Source of the DNA: a bacterium
GTDB lineage: Bacteria > Bacillota > Negativicutes > Acidaminococcales > Acidaminococcaceae
Assembly (NCBI GenBank): GCA_004562175.1
Contig: SFRS01000032.1
Span: forward strand, 1-13,121
Direction: 5' to 3'
Length of the DNA stretch: 13,121 nucleotides
Made by a program: the position numbers and the translations under genes
Notes under the pieces: generated by a model
What the model saw: the letters and a program-made list of their open reading frames with translations, nothing else
What the model was told of the DNA's origin: nothing
Database searches by the model: none
Shown: positions 1-6,073 of the stretch, one piece after another
Layout of the letters: the number at the start of each line of letters is the position of its first letter
How positions within the stretch are numbered: position 1 is the first letter of the stretch

Positions 1-1097
1 GCTACATAAATGGCTACGGTTACAACGCCGATGATTTGAGTAGTCAGGAAGCTGGTGCCACCGCCGTAGAAGAGGCCGTCCTTCGTAGCGAACAAACCAG
101 TTACGATGGTACCGAAGGCACCGCACACACCATGCACGGAAACTGCACCAACGGGGTCATCTATCTTCAGCTTTTGGTCGAAGAATTCAACAGCAACTAC
201 AACTAAAACGCCAGCCAAGAGGCCGATGATTAAAGCGCCTGCAGGGCTAACAACGTCGCAGCCAGCGGTGATAGCAACCAGGCCTGCCAGAACGCCGTTC
301 AGCGTCATGGAAACATCGGGCTTGCCATAGCGTACCCAGGTGTAAATCATGGTAGCGGTTGCACCGGCAGCAGCAGCCATGTTAGTGGTAATGAAGATAT
401 CGCCCATGCTAATCAGGGCTTCATCGCCGGTTGCGCAGACGGTGGAAGCACCGTTGAAGCCGAACCAGCCGAACCAGAGCAGGAACACGCCCAAAGCGCC
501 CAATGGAATGCTGTGACCGGGGATTGCGTTTACAGAGCCATCCTCGTTGTACTTGCCAATACGAGGGCCAATCATTTTCGCGCCGATCAAAGCAGCAACA
601 CCGCCCACCATATGTACGGCAGTGGAGCCTGCGAAATCATGGAAGCCCATTTCGGCCAACCAGCCGCCACCCCAAATCCAGTGACCGCTGATGGGATATA
701 CCAGCGCACTAATCAGTACGCTATAAATGCAGTAAACCAAGAAGTTGGTACGCTCGGCCATAGCACCGGAAACGATGGTGGCCGCGGTAGCGCAGAACAT
801 GGTTTGGAAAATGAAGAAGGTGGAGGAAGGATAAGCAGCGCCATAATCACCCTTCACAAAAAAGTCCGGTGCACCGATGAAGCCGCTGATGTCCTCGCCA
901 AACATCAGGCCAAAGCCCAAAATCCAAAAGACGATGGAGCCAAGGCTCATGTCCATCACGTTTTTCATAACGATGTTGGCAGCGTTTTTAGCTCTGGTGA
1001 AGCCGGTCTCCACCATGGCAAAGCCAGGCTGCATAGAAAATACTAGGAAGGCACCAATCAGTACCCATATAGTGTCTGTGGATACATATTTATCCAT
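1..1097 (-). CDS. amt: Ammonium transporter, Amt/MEP/Rh family (3' end beyond window)
   Basis: Integral membrane channel that takes up ammonium. 365 codons are visible and the C-terminus lies left of base 1. The product begins MDKYVSTDTIWVLIGAF and has no cleavable signal peptide, only successive hydrophobic helices. Family landmarks are visible: FSMQPGFAMVETGFTRAKN (about 20-38), IVSGAMAER (108-116), SGHWIWGGGW (137-146), then the pore twin histidines as H162 in HDFAGSTAVH and H322 in VSVHGVCGAFGT. These match the paired pore histidines of E. coli AmtB (H168/H318). The start at 1097 is set by a GAGGGGTGA ribosome binding site eight bases upstream. It lies downstream of and co-directional with glutamine synthetase, but a terminator separates them, so it probably has its own promoter. 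A PII (glnK) gene often follows amt; that position is outside the window. Family assignment is firm. Confidence 0.96.
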   Translation of the reverse strand, partial: MDKYVSTDTIWVLIGAFLVFSMQPGFAMVETGFTRAKNAANIVMKNVMDMSLGSIVFWILGFGLMFGEDISGFIGAPDFFVKGDYGAAYPSSTFFIFQTMFCATAATIVSGAMAERTNFLVYCIYSVLISALVYPISGHWIWGGGWLAEMGFHDFAGSTAVHMVGGVAALIGAKMIGPRIGKYNEDGSVNAIPGHSIPLGALGVFLLWFGWFGFNGASTVCATGDEALISMGDIFITTNMAAAAGATATMIYTWVRYGKPDVSMTLNGVLAGLVAITAGCDVVSPAGALIIGLLAGVLVVVAVEFFDQKLKIDDPVGAVSVHGVCGAFGTIVTGLFATKDGLFYGGGTSFLTTQIIGVVTVAIYV

Positions 1098-1124
1098 TAT
1101 TAATCACCCCTCATAAAAATCAAG

Positions 1125-1148
1125 CACCGTTTAGCCATTTAAACGATG
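1125..1148 (-). other. Hairpin at the 5' end of the amt transcript
   Basis: In the minus-strand RNA CATCGTTT pairs with AAACGGTG (8 bp including one G-U, 8-nt loop), starting at about +1 of the proposed amt promoter. It is followed by CTTGATTTTTATG. It could stabilise the 5' end or act as a weak terminator; the U-run is short and the stem is AT-rich, so I do not call it a terminator. Confidence 0.3.
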
Positions 1149-1151
1149 TGT

Positions 1152-1180
1152 TTTATATCGTCACATGCCTGTGCATGTAA
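1152..1180 (-). promoter_or_regulatory. Possible amt promoter with overlapping dyad
   Basis: On the minus strand a TATAAA box (1157-1152) lies about 55 bases before the amt start. Directly upstream, where the spacer and -35 would be, sits a perfect inverted repeat ACATGC-N4-GCATGT (1163-1178), extended by a T/A pair at 1161 and 1180. No good -35 hexamer is present, which would suit an activator-dependent promoter. The dyad is seen directly; its role as an operator is inferred. Confidence 0.4.
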
Positions 1181-1222
1181 TTTTCCTCGGCCTCTTTTTA
1201 TCTATGGCCTTGAAAAAGAAGT

Positions 1223-1255
1223 GAGGTGTATTCCACGTCTTGCAGAATACACCTC
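1223..1255 (-). terminator. Rho-independent terminator of glutamine synthetase gene
   Basis: A perfect 11-bp inverted repeat, GAGGTGTATTC / GAATACACCTC, with an 11-nt loop. On the minus strand it is followed by ACTTCTTTTTC, a T-rich tract. It lies about 70 bases after the glutamine synthetase stop and before amt. The plus strand has no T-run after the stem, so it serves the minus strand only. Confidence 0.75.
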
Positions 1256-1325
1256 GTTGTGTACAGAGAATTTATATATTTTATTTATTATTTATCAGTA
1301 AATATAGCCTTATACGTGATTTTCA

Positions 1326-3413
1326 TTACTCGTTAACGCCGAAGAGTAATTCGCCATAGGTCGGATACGGCAGGTACTTGCCACCGGTCAAAGCTTCAGC
1401 TGCGTCAACAGCTGCACGCAAAGCTTCCATATCAGCTACCACAGCGTCATGGAAGAAGGTTGCCTTCTTCTTGCTGCACTCGATTTCAGCAGCAGCCTTC
1501 AAATCGGCATCCAGCTTCAGGCTTGCAGCGTACATTTCGGCGCTCAAAGCACTCAGCTTGCTTGCCAGTTCAGCTTCAAAGCCTGCGCTGATGCCAGCAG
1601 CCTTTTTATCCAGCACTGCCCTTGTCAAATCCTCGGTGTAGGCACCAACCGCGGGGAGAATGTCCTTGTGGAACATATCCAGGGCGGTAGCAGCCTCGAT
1701 GGAAATGGTGGTGCTGTAGTTTTCCAGCAGGATTTCTACACGGGATTTAACTTCAGCTTCGGTGAAGATGTGGTGCTTAGCAAAGAGAGCCACGTTCTTT
1801 TCGCTGCCCAGATAAGGAATTGCTTCCGGAGTGGATTTCAAATTCAGCAGACCGCGTTTTGCAGCTTCTGCAACCCATTCATCGGTGTAGCCGTTGCCGT
1901 TGAAGACAATGCGTTTATGAGCCAAGTAGGTTTCCTTAACCAGGTCATAAACAGCTGCTTCCAAATCAGGAGCATCGGCCAGCTTCTCAGCAAACTCATC
2001 CAGCTCCTCGGCCACGATGGTGTTCAGCACGATGTTGGGGCCGGAGATGGAGAACATGGAGCCCAGCATACGGAACTCGAACTTGTTGCCGGTGAAGGCG
2101 AAGGGAGAGGTTCTGTTTCTATCGGTGTTATCCTTAACCAGTGCGGGAATGGTGTCGTCGCTGATCTTCATGAATTCAGCCGGATTGCCGGTGTAAACCT
2201 TGTCAGCAGCAATTGCTTCCAAAACTGCGGTCAATTCAGTACCCAGGAAAACGGATACGATAGCCGGAGGAGCTTCGTTAGCGCCCAGACGATGGTCGTT
2301 GCCGGCGCTGGCTACGGAAACACGCAGCAGGTCTTGATATTCATCCACAGCCTTCAAAATTGCTGCCAAGAAGGTCAAGAAGCGCAGGTTCTTATAGGGC
2401 TCCTTGCCGGGATCCAGCAGGTTTTTGCCTTCTTCAGTAGCCAAGGACCAGTTGTTGTGCTTGCCACTGCCGTTGACGCCATCAAAGGGTTTTTCATGGA
2501 GCAGGCACACCAGGCCATGACGCAGAGCAACGCGTTTCATGAATTCCATCATCAATTGGTTGTGGTCAGAGGCCACGTTGGTGGAGGAGAAAATCGGAGC
2601 CAGCTCGTGTTGAGCAGGAGCTACTTCGTTATGCTCGGTTTTAGCAAGCACGCCCAGCTTCCACAGCTCTTCGTCCAAATCCTTCATGAAGGCCAATACT
2701 CTTTGCTTGATGATACCAAAGTAATGGTCTTCCAGCTCTTGGCCACGGGGAGATTTAGCGCCGAACAGGGTGCGTCCGCAATATACCAAGTCTTTACGTT
2801 TTTCCCACATTTTTTTGTCAACCAGGAAATATTCTTGTTCAGGACCAACGGTGCTGTTGACGCGCACGGTGTTGATACCAAAAAGCTTCAAAATCTTGCA
2901 AGCTGCCTTGCTCACTGCATTCATGGAGCGCAAGAGCGGAGTCTTTTTATCCAGTACTTCGCCGGTGTAGGAGCAGAAGGCGGTGGGGATGCACAGGCAG
3001 TTATCTTTGATAAAAGCATAGCTGGTGGGGTCCCAAGCGGTGTAGCCACGAGCTTCGAAAGTGGCACGCAGGCCGCCGGAGGGGAAGCTGGAGGCGTCAG
3101 GCTCGCCTTGGATCAATTCCTTACCGGAGAAGTCCATGATTACGCGGCCTTCAGCGGTAGGAGAAATAAAGCTTTCATGCTTTTCAGCGGTGATGCCGGT
3201 CATGGGTTGGAACCAGTGAGTAAAATGGGTGCAGCCATGCTCCAAAGCCCAATCCTTCATAGCGTTGGCGATAATGTTGGCAATTTCAATATTCAAGGGC
3301 TTGCCCTCGATGATTGCTTGCTTGTAAGCCTTATAGGTTGCAGTCGGCAGACGGTCCTTCATAACAGTTTCGTTAAAAACTAAGCTGCCAAATAATTTCT
3401 GAACATCATTCAT
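1326..3413 (-). CDS. glnN: Glutamine synthetase type III (GlnN)
   Basis: ATP-dependent ligation of ammonia to glutamate to give glutamine; cytosolic entry point of nitrogen assimilation. The 695-residue length fits GSIII (about 700 residues or more) rather than the 440-470 residues of types I and II. Motifs: N-terminal GSIII region with FTHWFQPMTGITAEKHESF (64-82), GPEQEYFLVDK (190-200, metal-binding glutamates), HNEVAPAQHELAPIF (261-275), HEKPFDGVNGSGKHNNWS (306-323, glutamate/ammonia site), RLGANEAPP (375-383) and NRTSPFAFTGNKFEFR (433-448). The start is fixed by GGGAGG seven bases before the ATG. The gene is preceded by a strong promoter and a leader with an attenuator-type terminator, divergent from the hydrogenase, and followed by its own terminator and the amt gene. 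No sign of truncation. Confidence 0.97.
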   Translation of the reverse strand: MNDVQKLFGSLVFNETVMKDRLPTATYKAYKQAIIEGKPLNIEIANIIANAMKDWALEHGCTHFTHWFQPMTGITAEKHESFISPTAEGRVIMDFSGKELIQGEPDASSFPSGGLRATFEARGYTAWDPTSYAFIKDNCLCIPTAFCSYTGEVLDKKTPLLRSMNAVSKAACKILKLFGINTVRVNSTVGPEQEYFLVDKKMWEKRKDLVYCGRTLFGAKSPRGQELEDHYFGIIKQRVLAFMKDLDEELWKLGVLAKTEHNEVAPAQHELAPIFSSTNVASDHNQLMMEFMKRVALRHGLVCLLHEKPFDGVNGSGKHNNWSLATEEGKNLLDPGKEPYKNLRFLTFLAAILKAVDEYQDLLRVSVASAGNDHRLGANEAPPAIVSVFLGTELTAVLEAIAADKVYTGNPAEFMKISDDTIPALVKDNTDRNRTSPFAFTGNKFEFRMLGSMFSISGPNIVLNTIVAEELDEFAEKLADAPDLEAAVYDLVKETYLAHKRIVFNGNGYTDEWVAEAAKRGLLNLKSTPEAIPYLGSEKNVALFAKHHIFTEAEVKSRVEILLENYSTTISIEAATALDMFHKDILPAVGAYTEDLTRAVLDKKAAGISAGFEAELASKLSALSAEMYAASLKLDADLKAAAEIECSKKKATFFHDAVVADMEALRAAVDAAEALTGGKYLPYPTYGELLFGVNE

Positions 3414-3527
3414 GATTATACCTCCCTAAGCTCTCGTGTGAGAATTTTGGCCTACAATCGTAAGCCCCTCATTGTAATGCAAATTTGCTTTATGTGCTTT
3501 TACAGCTTTTCTTCTCTCTAACTCTGT

Positions 3528-3571
3528 AAAATAAGAAAACACCGCAAGCTGTGTTACACACAACCCCGGTG
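3528..3571 (-). terminator. Attenuator: intrinsic terminator inside the glnN leader
   Basis: On the minus strand CACCGGGGTTGTGT pairs with ACACAGCTTGCGGTG (14 pairs including G-U pairs, one bulged G, loop GTA), followed at once by TTTTCTTATTTT (3539-3528). It lies about 115 bases before the glnN start codon and 130 bases after the predicted transcription start, so it can only act as a premature terminator. The plus strand has a weaker tract after the stem, so the orientation is clear. Confidence 0.75.
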
Positions 3572-3573
3572 CT

Positions 3574-3609
3574 TCATTGCACTTTCGTTTCCAAGGCGGA
3601 GTCATCCAT
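3574..3609 (-). CDS. Candidate 11-residue leader peptide in glnN leader
   Basis: Short frame MDDSALETKVQ followed by TGA, wholly inside the leader. GGGGTGA lies nine bases before the ATG, a weak ribosome binding site, and it is partly held in the CCGGGG/CTCCGG hairpin. The last sense codon is CAA (Gln) and the stop lies three bases before the 5' arm of the attenuator hairpin. A ribosome paused at that codon would cover the arm and prevent termination. A single Gln codon is weak evidence and so short a frame is expected by chance; coding status is a hypothesis. Confidence 0.25.
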   Translation of the reverse strand: MDDSALETKVQ

Positions 3610-3708
3610 AGCCGGAGTTCACCCCGGAAGGACGAATATAAAGCAAAAGCAACGATGCGGTGCAGATTCTTTACGAATCCTACAACAACATCGTTGCTTT
3701 ATGCGACT

Positions 3709-3737
3709 ATTATAATGCCTCTTTTGGCATTTGTAAA
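3709..3737 (-). promoter_or_regulatory. Strong sigma-A type promoter of glnN, with dyad in spacer
   Basis: Minus strand: TTTACA (3737-3732), 17-bp spacer, TATAAT (3714-3709); predicted start near 3702. The spacer is almost filled by a perfect dyad AATGCC-N6-GGCATT (3714-3731), a place where a bound repressor would block polymerase. An A/T-rich tract upstream (3744-3770) could serve as an UP element. The boxes and dyad are seen directly; the regulator is unknown. Confidence 0.85.
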
Positions 3738-3739
3738 GA

Positions 3740-3778
3740 GGGGTAAGCAAAAAAATTTAAATTTTTTTCTTGCTCCCC
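3740..3778. repeat. AT-rich imperfect inverted repeat between divergent genes
   Basis: GGGG and CCCC flank an almost fully self-complementary tract of about 30 bases centred on AAATTTAAATTT (about 3760). Arms run GGGGTAAGCAAAAAAATTT and AAATTTTTTTCTTGCTCCCC, with small bulges. It lies between the glnN promoter and the hydrogenase start region. It may be an UP element, a bent or cruciform-prone spacer, or a regulator site; there is no GC-rich stem directly before a T-run, so it is not called a terminator. Confidence 0.45.
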
Positions 3779-3824
3779 TTTGGCAGGATTTTTCTCACCG
3801 ACGCAGAAGTGTAACGTGTATAGT

Positions 3825-3852
3825 TTGTTGATTCGGAAGATTTATGTATATT
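3825..3852 (+). promoter_or_regulatory. Possible hydrogenase promoter
   Basis: TTGTTG (3825-3830), 16-bp spacer, TATATT (3847-3852), predicted start near 3859. If used, the transcript begins just before the GAGGAGGGG ribosome binding site and excludes the upstream in-frame ATG at 3844. A second candidate -10, TATAGT (3819-3824), has no clear -35. Weak call. Confidence 0.35.
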
Positions 3853-3876
3853 ACCAATATGAGGAGGGGTACTAGC

Positions 3877-5331
3877 ATGGAATTAACCGCTGTTGCTCAA
3901 TTAAGGCGTATGGTTTTGGAGCACCTGTCACGTTACACCTGGAACGACGTGCTCATCGACCACGTCTATGATATTCTGCAGGAGGTGCGGGAGGACACTC
4001 CCCGTTACCGCTGCTGTGTTTATAAAGAACGTGCCGTTTTGAAGAACCGCATCGATATGGCCTTGGGTCAGGAGTGCAAGGAAAACATCATCGAGGCCTC
4101 CAAAAAGACCCTCTTCGAGCCCGAGCGCAAGGATTTGCCCATCATCGACGTGCTGCCGGCGGCCTGCGACCAGTGCCCCATTGATGCTTATTATGTTACG
4201 GATATTTGTCGCCACTGCATCGCTCACAAGTGCATGAACAATTGCCCCAAGAAAGCTATTAGCCTGGTGCAAAACCGCGCCTTCATCGACCGCGACAAGT
4301 GCATTGAGTGCGGTCGCTGCAAGCAGGTGTGCCCCTACGGCGCCATCATCGAAATCCATCGTCCCTGCGTCCGCGCCTGCGGCGTGGGCGCCATTTCCAT
4401 CGGCGATGACCGCAAGGCCAAAATCGACCACGACAAATGCGTCAGCTGCGGCGCCTGCCGCAACGCTTGCCCCTTCGGGGCCATTGATGAGCGCAGCAAT
4501 ATCGTGCGGGTTATCAAGGCCATCAAGAGCGGCAAGCAGGTGGTGGCTTTAGTCGCTCCCTCCATCGTGGGCCAATATGGACTGAAAATCACCATGGGTC
4601 AGGTTTACGCCGCCATGAAGAAGGGTGGCTTCGCCGAAATCATCGAGGTTGGCATGGGCGCCGACATCACCAGCGTCAAGGAAGCCCGGGAATATATCGA
4701 AAAGGTGCCCCGTGAAATGAGCTTCATGACCAGCTCCTGCTGCCCCGCCTTCGTGAAGATGGTGAAAACCCATGTGCCCGAAGCCGCCAACCATGTCAGC
4801 GAAACCGACTCTCCCATGATGTCCACCGTGCGCTATGTGCGCAACCAGTTCCCCAACGCCGTGTTGGTTTTCGTGGGCCCCTGCATTGCCAAAAAGAACG
4901 AGGTGCGCGAGCACAGCGATTTAATTGAATTTGCCATGACCTTTGAAGAGCTCCAGTGCATGCTGGAGGGCAAGGATATCAAGTTTGCCGACATGGACCC
5001 CACCGAATTCGAGCGCGAGGCCTCCAAGCTGGGCTTGGGCTATCCCCTGACAGCAGGCGTTACCTCCGCCGTGAAGGCCACCGTTTCCGCCTTGGGTGGC
5101 GAGGTGAGCCAAGCCGTGTATGCCGGCGGTCTGGAGAACTGCTTCAAGACCGTGAAGGCCGCTGCCGATGGTCGCCTTGATTGCAGCTATATTGAAGGCA
5201 TGGCCTGCTCCAACGGCTGTATTGACGGCCCTGGCACCGTGGGCGATTTCCACATCACCAAGGTGGCCTTGACTCGTTATGCCAACGCTGCTCCTAATCA
5301 GGAAGCGTTGGATAAAAAGCACACCAGATAA
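3877..5331 (+). CDS. Monomeric [FeFe] hydrogenase, group B-like
   Basis: Cytosolic enzyme interconverting protons plus low-potential electrons (probably ferredoxin) and H2. 484 residues. H-cluster signatures: TSSCCPAF (285-292), GPCIAKKNE (334-342) and EGMACSNGCIDGPG (440-453), giving ligands in the CC pair at 288-289, C336, C444 and C448. TSCCPA rather than TSCCPGW, and a GPC start to the second motif, point to group B rather than group A. The N-terminal half carries ferredoxin-like cysteines: C97/C100, C111-C123, C142-C152, C164/C168 and C188-C198, i.e. four half-motifs ending in a C-x-x-x-A-I pattern, the third (ACGVGAI) reduced to two cysteines. The start at 3877 is chosen over in-frame 3844 because GAGGAGGGG lies seven bases before it. 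Followed by a strong terminator, so probably monocistronic; no hydEFG maturation genes are in view. Confidence 0.93.
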   Translation: MELTAVAQLRRMVLEHLSRYTWNDVLIDHVYDILQEVREDTPRYRCCVYKERAVLKNRIDMALGQECKENIIEASKKTLFEPERKDLPIIDVLPAACDQCPIDAYYVTDICRHCIAHKCMNNCPKKAISLVQNRAFIDRDKCIECGRCKQVCPYGAIIEIHRPCVRACGVGAISIGDDRKAKIDHDKCVSCGACRNACPFGAIDERSNIVRVIKAIKSGKQVVALVAPSIVGQYGLKITMGQVYAAMKKGGFAEIIEVGMGADITSVKEAREYIEKVPREMSFMTSSCCPAFVKMVKTHVPEAANHVSETDSPMMSTVRYVRNQFPNAVLVFVGPCIAKKNEVREHSDLIEFAMTFEELQCMLEGKDIKFADMDPTEFEREASKLGLGYPLTAGVTSAVKATVSALGGEVSQAVYAGGLENCFKTVKAAADGRLDCSYIEGMACSNGCIDGPGTVGDFHITKVALTRYANAAPNQEALDKKHTR

Positions 5332-5404
5332 CACAGAGCAAGCAGTGCCCAATGTGTGCCAAGCCGCCTTCTACACGATGTCTTAAATTTTAATAAAATT
5401 TATT

Positions 5405-5439
5405 AAAAGGGTGGTCTGCTCGCCAGCGCCACCCTTTTT
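5405..5439 (+). terminator. Rho-independent terminator after the hydrogenase
   Basis: AAAAGGGTGG pairs perfectly with CCACCCTTTT (10 bp, 14-nt loop), ending in TTTTT. It sits about 75 bases after the hydrogenase stop and before the promoter of the next gene. Confidence 0.9.
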
Positions 5440-5462
5440 AACCACTTGATTAAACTCGCTTA

Positions 5463-5491
5463 TTGCCATTATGAACATGAATTGCTATAAT
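5463..5491 (+). promoter_or_regulatory. Promoter of the small orphan gene
   Basis: TTGCCA (5463-5468), 17-bp spacer, TATAAT (5486-5491). Predicted start near 5498 gives a leader of only about 20 nt carrying AGAGGGGG. Near-consensus, so the gene is probably well expressed. Confidence 0.8.
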
Positions 5492-5518
5492 AGTAAGATA
5501 TAGAGGGGGAATAAGAGC

Positions 5519-5824
5519 ATGAGTACATTTTCTGTGACCTTGAATTATAATTGCAATTATGGCTTTGTAGAATATAACGAAGAGAGCAAAACCGCTGTAG
5601 TCACCCTGCCCGTGGCCGAGGCCAAGGCTGCTGTGGAGAAGTTTTTGGCCACGCCGCTGACGCTAGACGTGCCCCAAGGGGAAACCATCCGCGATTTTGT
5701 GACCAAAACCCTTGATCCCTTGGCGAGCCTAGAAAACTTCAAGGTTTGTCTGACCCGTCTTTGGGGACCCACCGGCGTGCGCGTGGAATGGAGCATGCCT
5801 CCGGGAATGGCCGAGCGCCTGTAA
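5519..5824 (+). CDS. Small protein of unknown function, 101 residues
   Basis: I do not recognise this family. The product is soluble, without signal peptide or membrane helix. It begins MSTFSVTLNYNCNYGFVEYN (possible beta-strands), then an alanine/lysine-rich helix (about 34-46: EAKAAVEKFLATP), an acidic middle region and a C-terminal strand-like stretch VCLTRLWGPTGVRVEW (76-91). It has two cysteines, not in a metal-binding pattern. Evidence that it is a real gene: near-consensus promoter, AGAGGGGG nine bases before the ATG, and independent placement after the hydrogenase terminator. No terminator is visible after it before the tRNA promoter. Neighbours give no firm clue to function. Confidence 0.8.
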   Translation: MSTFSVTLNYNCNYGFVEYNEESKTAVVTLPVAEAKAAVEKFLATPLTLDVPQGETIRDFVTKTLDPLASLENFKVCLTRLWGPTGVRVEWSMPPGMAERL

Positions 5825-5943
5825 TTTTTGCCAACCGTGCCACGCCAAAGTCATTGTTGAAAACTATATCTTTAGCTAGCAAAGCTTGCCTGCCCTACCC
5901 GCCCTTGGCTGCAATCGGACCATACTTGCGCACAGCTTCGCTG

Positions 5944-5972
5944 TTGTCAGAACCGCAATTTTAGTGTATAAT
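5944..5972 (+). promoter_or_regulatory. Promoter of tRNA-Arg
   Basis: TTGTCA (5944-5949), 17-bp spacer, TATAAT (5967-5972), predicted start near 5979, about 11 bases before the mature tRNA 5' end. The rest of the 165-base stretch between the orphan gene and the tRNA shows nothing else. Confidence 0.85.
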
Positions 5973-5989
5973 GTAATATTATAGCTCAT

Positions 5990-6066
5990 GGTTCCGTAGC
6001 TCAGCAGGATAGAGCAACCGCCTCCTAAGCGGTAGGTCGCCAGTTCGACTCTGGCCGGGATCACCA
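5990..6066 (+). tRNA. tRNA-Arg, anticodon CCT
   Basis: Cloverleaf read directly: acceptor GGTTCCG/CGGGATC (two G-U pairs), D arm GCTC/GAGC, anticodon stem ACCGC/GCGGT with loop CTCCTAA (anticodon CCT, reads AGG), variable AGGTC, T arm GCCAG/CTGGC with loop TTCGACT, discriminator A and encoded CCA. 77 nt. Only seven bases separate its CCA from the convergent endonuclease IV stop, so the 3' end of the nfo mRNA probably runs antisense to this tRNA. No integrase or att-like repeat is seen beside it. Confidence 0.96.
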
Positions 6067-6073
6067 TAAAAGC

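Larger units (their letters stand above)
3414..3702 (-). promoter_or_regulatory. Long structured 5' leader of glnN with attenuator
   Basis: About 290 nt separate the predicted transcription start (about 3702) from the glnN ATG. Reading the minus-strand RNA: a perfect 12-bp stem AAAGCAACGATG/CATCGTTGCTTT (3700-3689 with 3657-3646) starts two bases after +1 and encloses the small hairpin GATTC-GTAAA-GAATC. Next comes TCGTCC/GGATGA (3635-3630 with 3607-3602, one G-U) enclosing CCGGGG-TGAA-CTCCGG. Then come a short GTGC/GCAC hairpin (3582-3569) and a terminator (3571-3528). CTCCGG could instead pair with a second CCGGGG in the terminator arm. After the terminator lie further small elements: the palindrome GCAAATTTGC, and TACAAT/ATTGTA. 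It lacks the T-box TGGxACCGCG motif and I cannot match it to a known riboswitch. Confidence 0.65.

Noticed and set aside
1449..3383. Very long open frame (over 640 codons) on the plus strand opposite glutamine synthetase
   Set aside because: It mirrors the codon bias of the real gene, lacks a ribosome binding site and recognisable domains, and lies fully inside a complete glnN gene. The same applies to the shorter frame opposite ppk1 at 8057-9112.
3426..3605. 59-codon minus-strand frame starting at the second ATG of the leader and ending on the glnN ribosome binding site (TAG overlapping AGGGAGG)
   Set aside because: The ending is suggestive of coupling, but the ATG has no ribosome binding site at proper distance, the peptide has no recognisable character, and it runs through the terminator hairpin and U-tract in a way a structured leader explains better. 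Worth keeping in mind when testing the leader.
3414..3702. T-box, SAM, lysine, TPP, c-di-AMP, ykkC, M-box or glnA-motif riboswitch
   Set aside because: I looked for the signature motifs of each (for example TGGxACCGCG of the T-box) and found none in order. The GGGGTGAA stretch alone resembles part of the c-di-AMP riboswitch but the rest does not fit.
3577..3831. Small plus-strand frame upstream of the hydrogenase
   Set aside because: It overlaps the glnN promoter and leader on the other strand, has no ribosome binding site, and its composition is not protein-like.
3844..3876. Upstream in-frame ATG for the hydrogenase, adding 11 residues
   Set aside because: No ribosome binding site before it, whereas GAGGAGGGG sits seven bases before the ATG at 3877; the extra residues are not family-like.
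5990..6066. tRNA-Arg as an attachment site of an integrated element
   Set aside because: No integrase gene, no repeat of the tRNA 3' end, and ordinary housekeeping genes on both sides.
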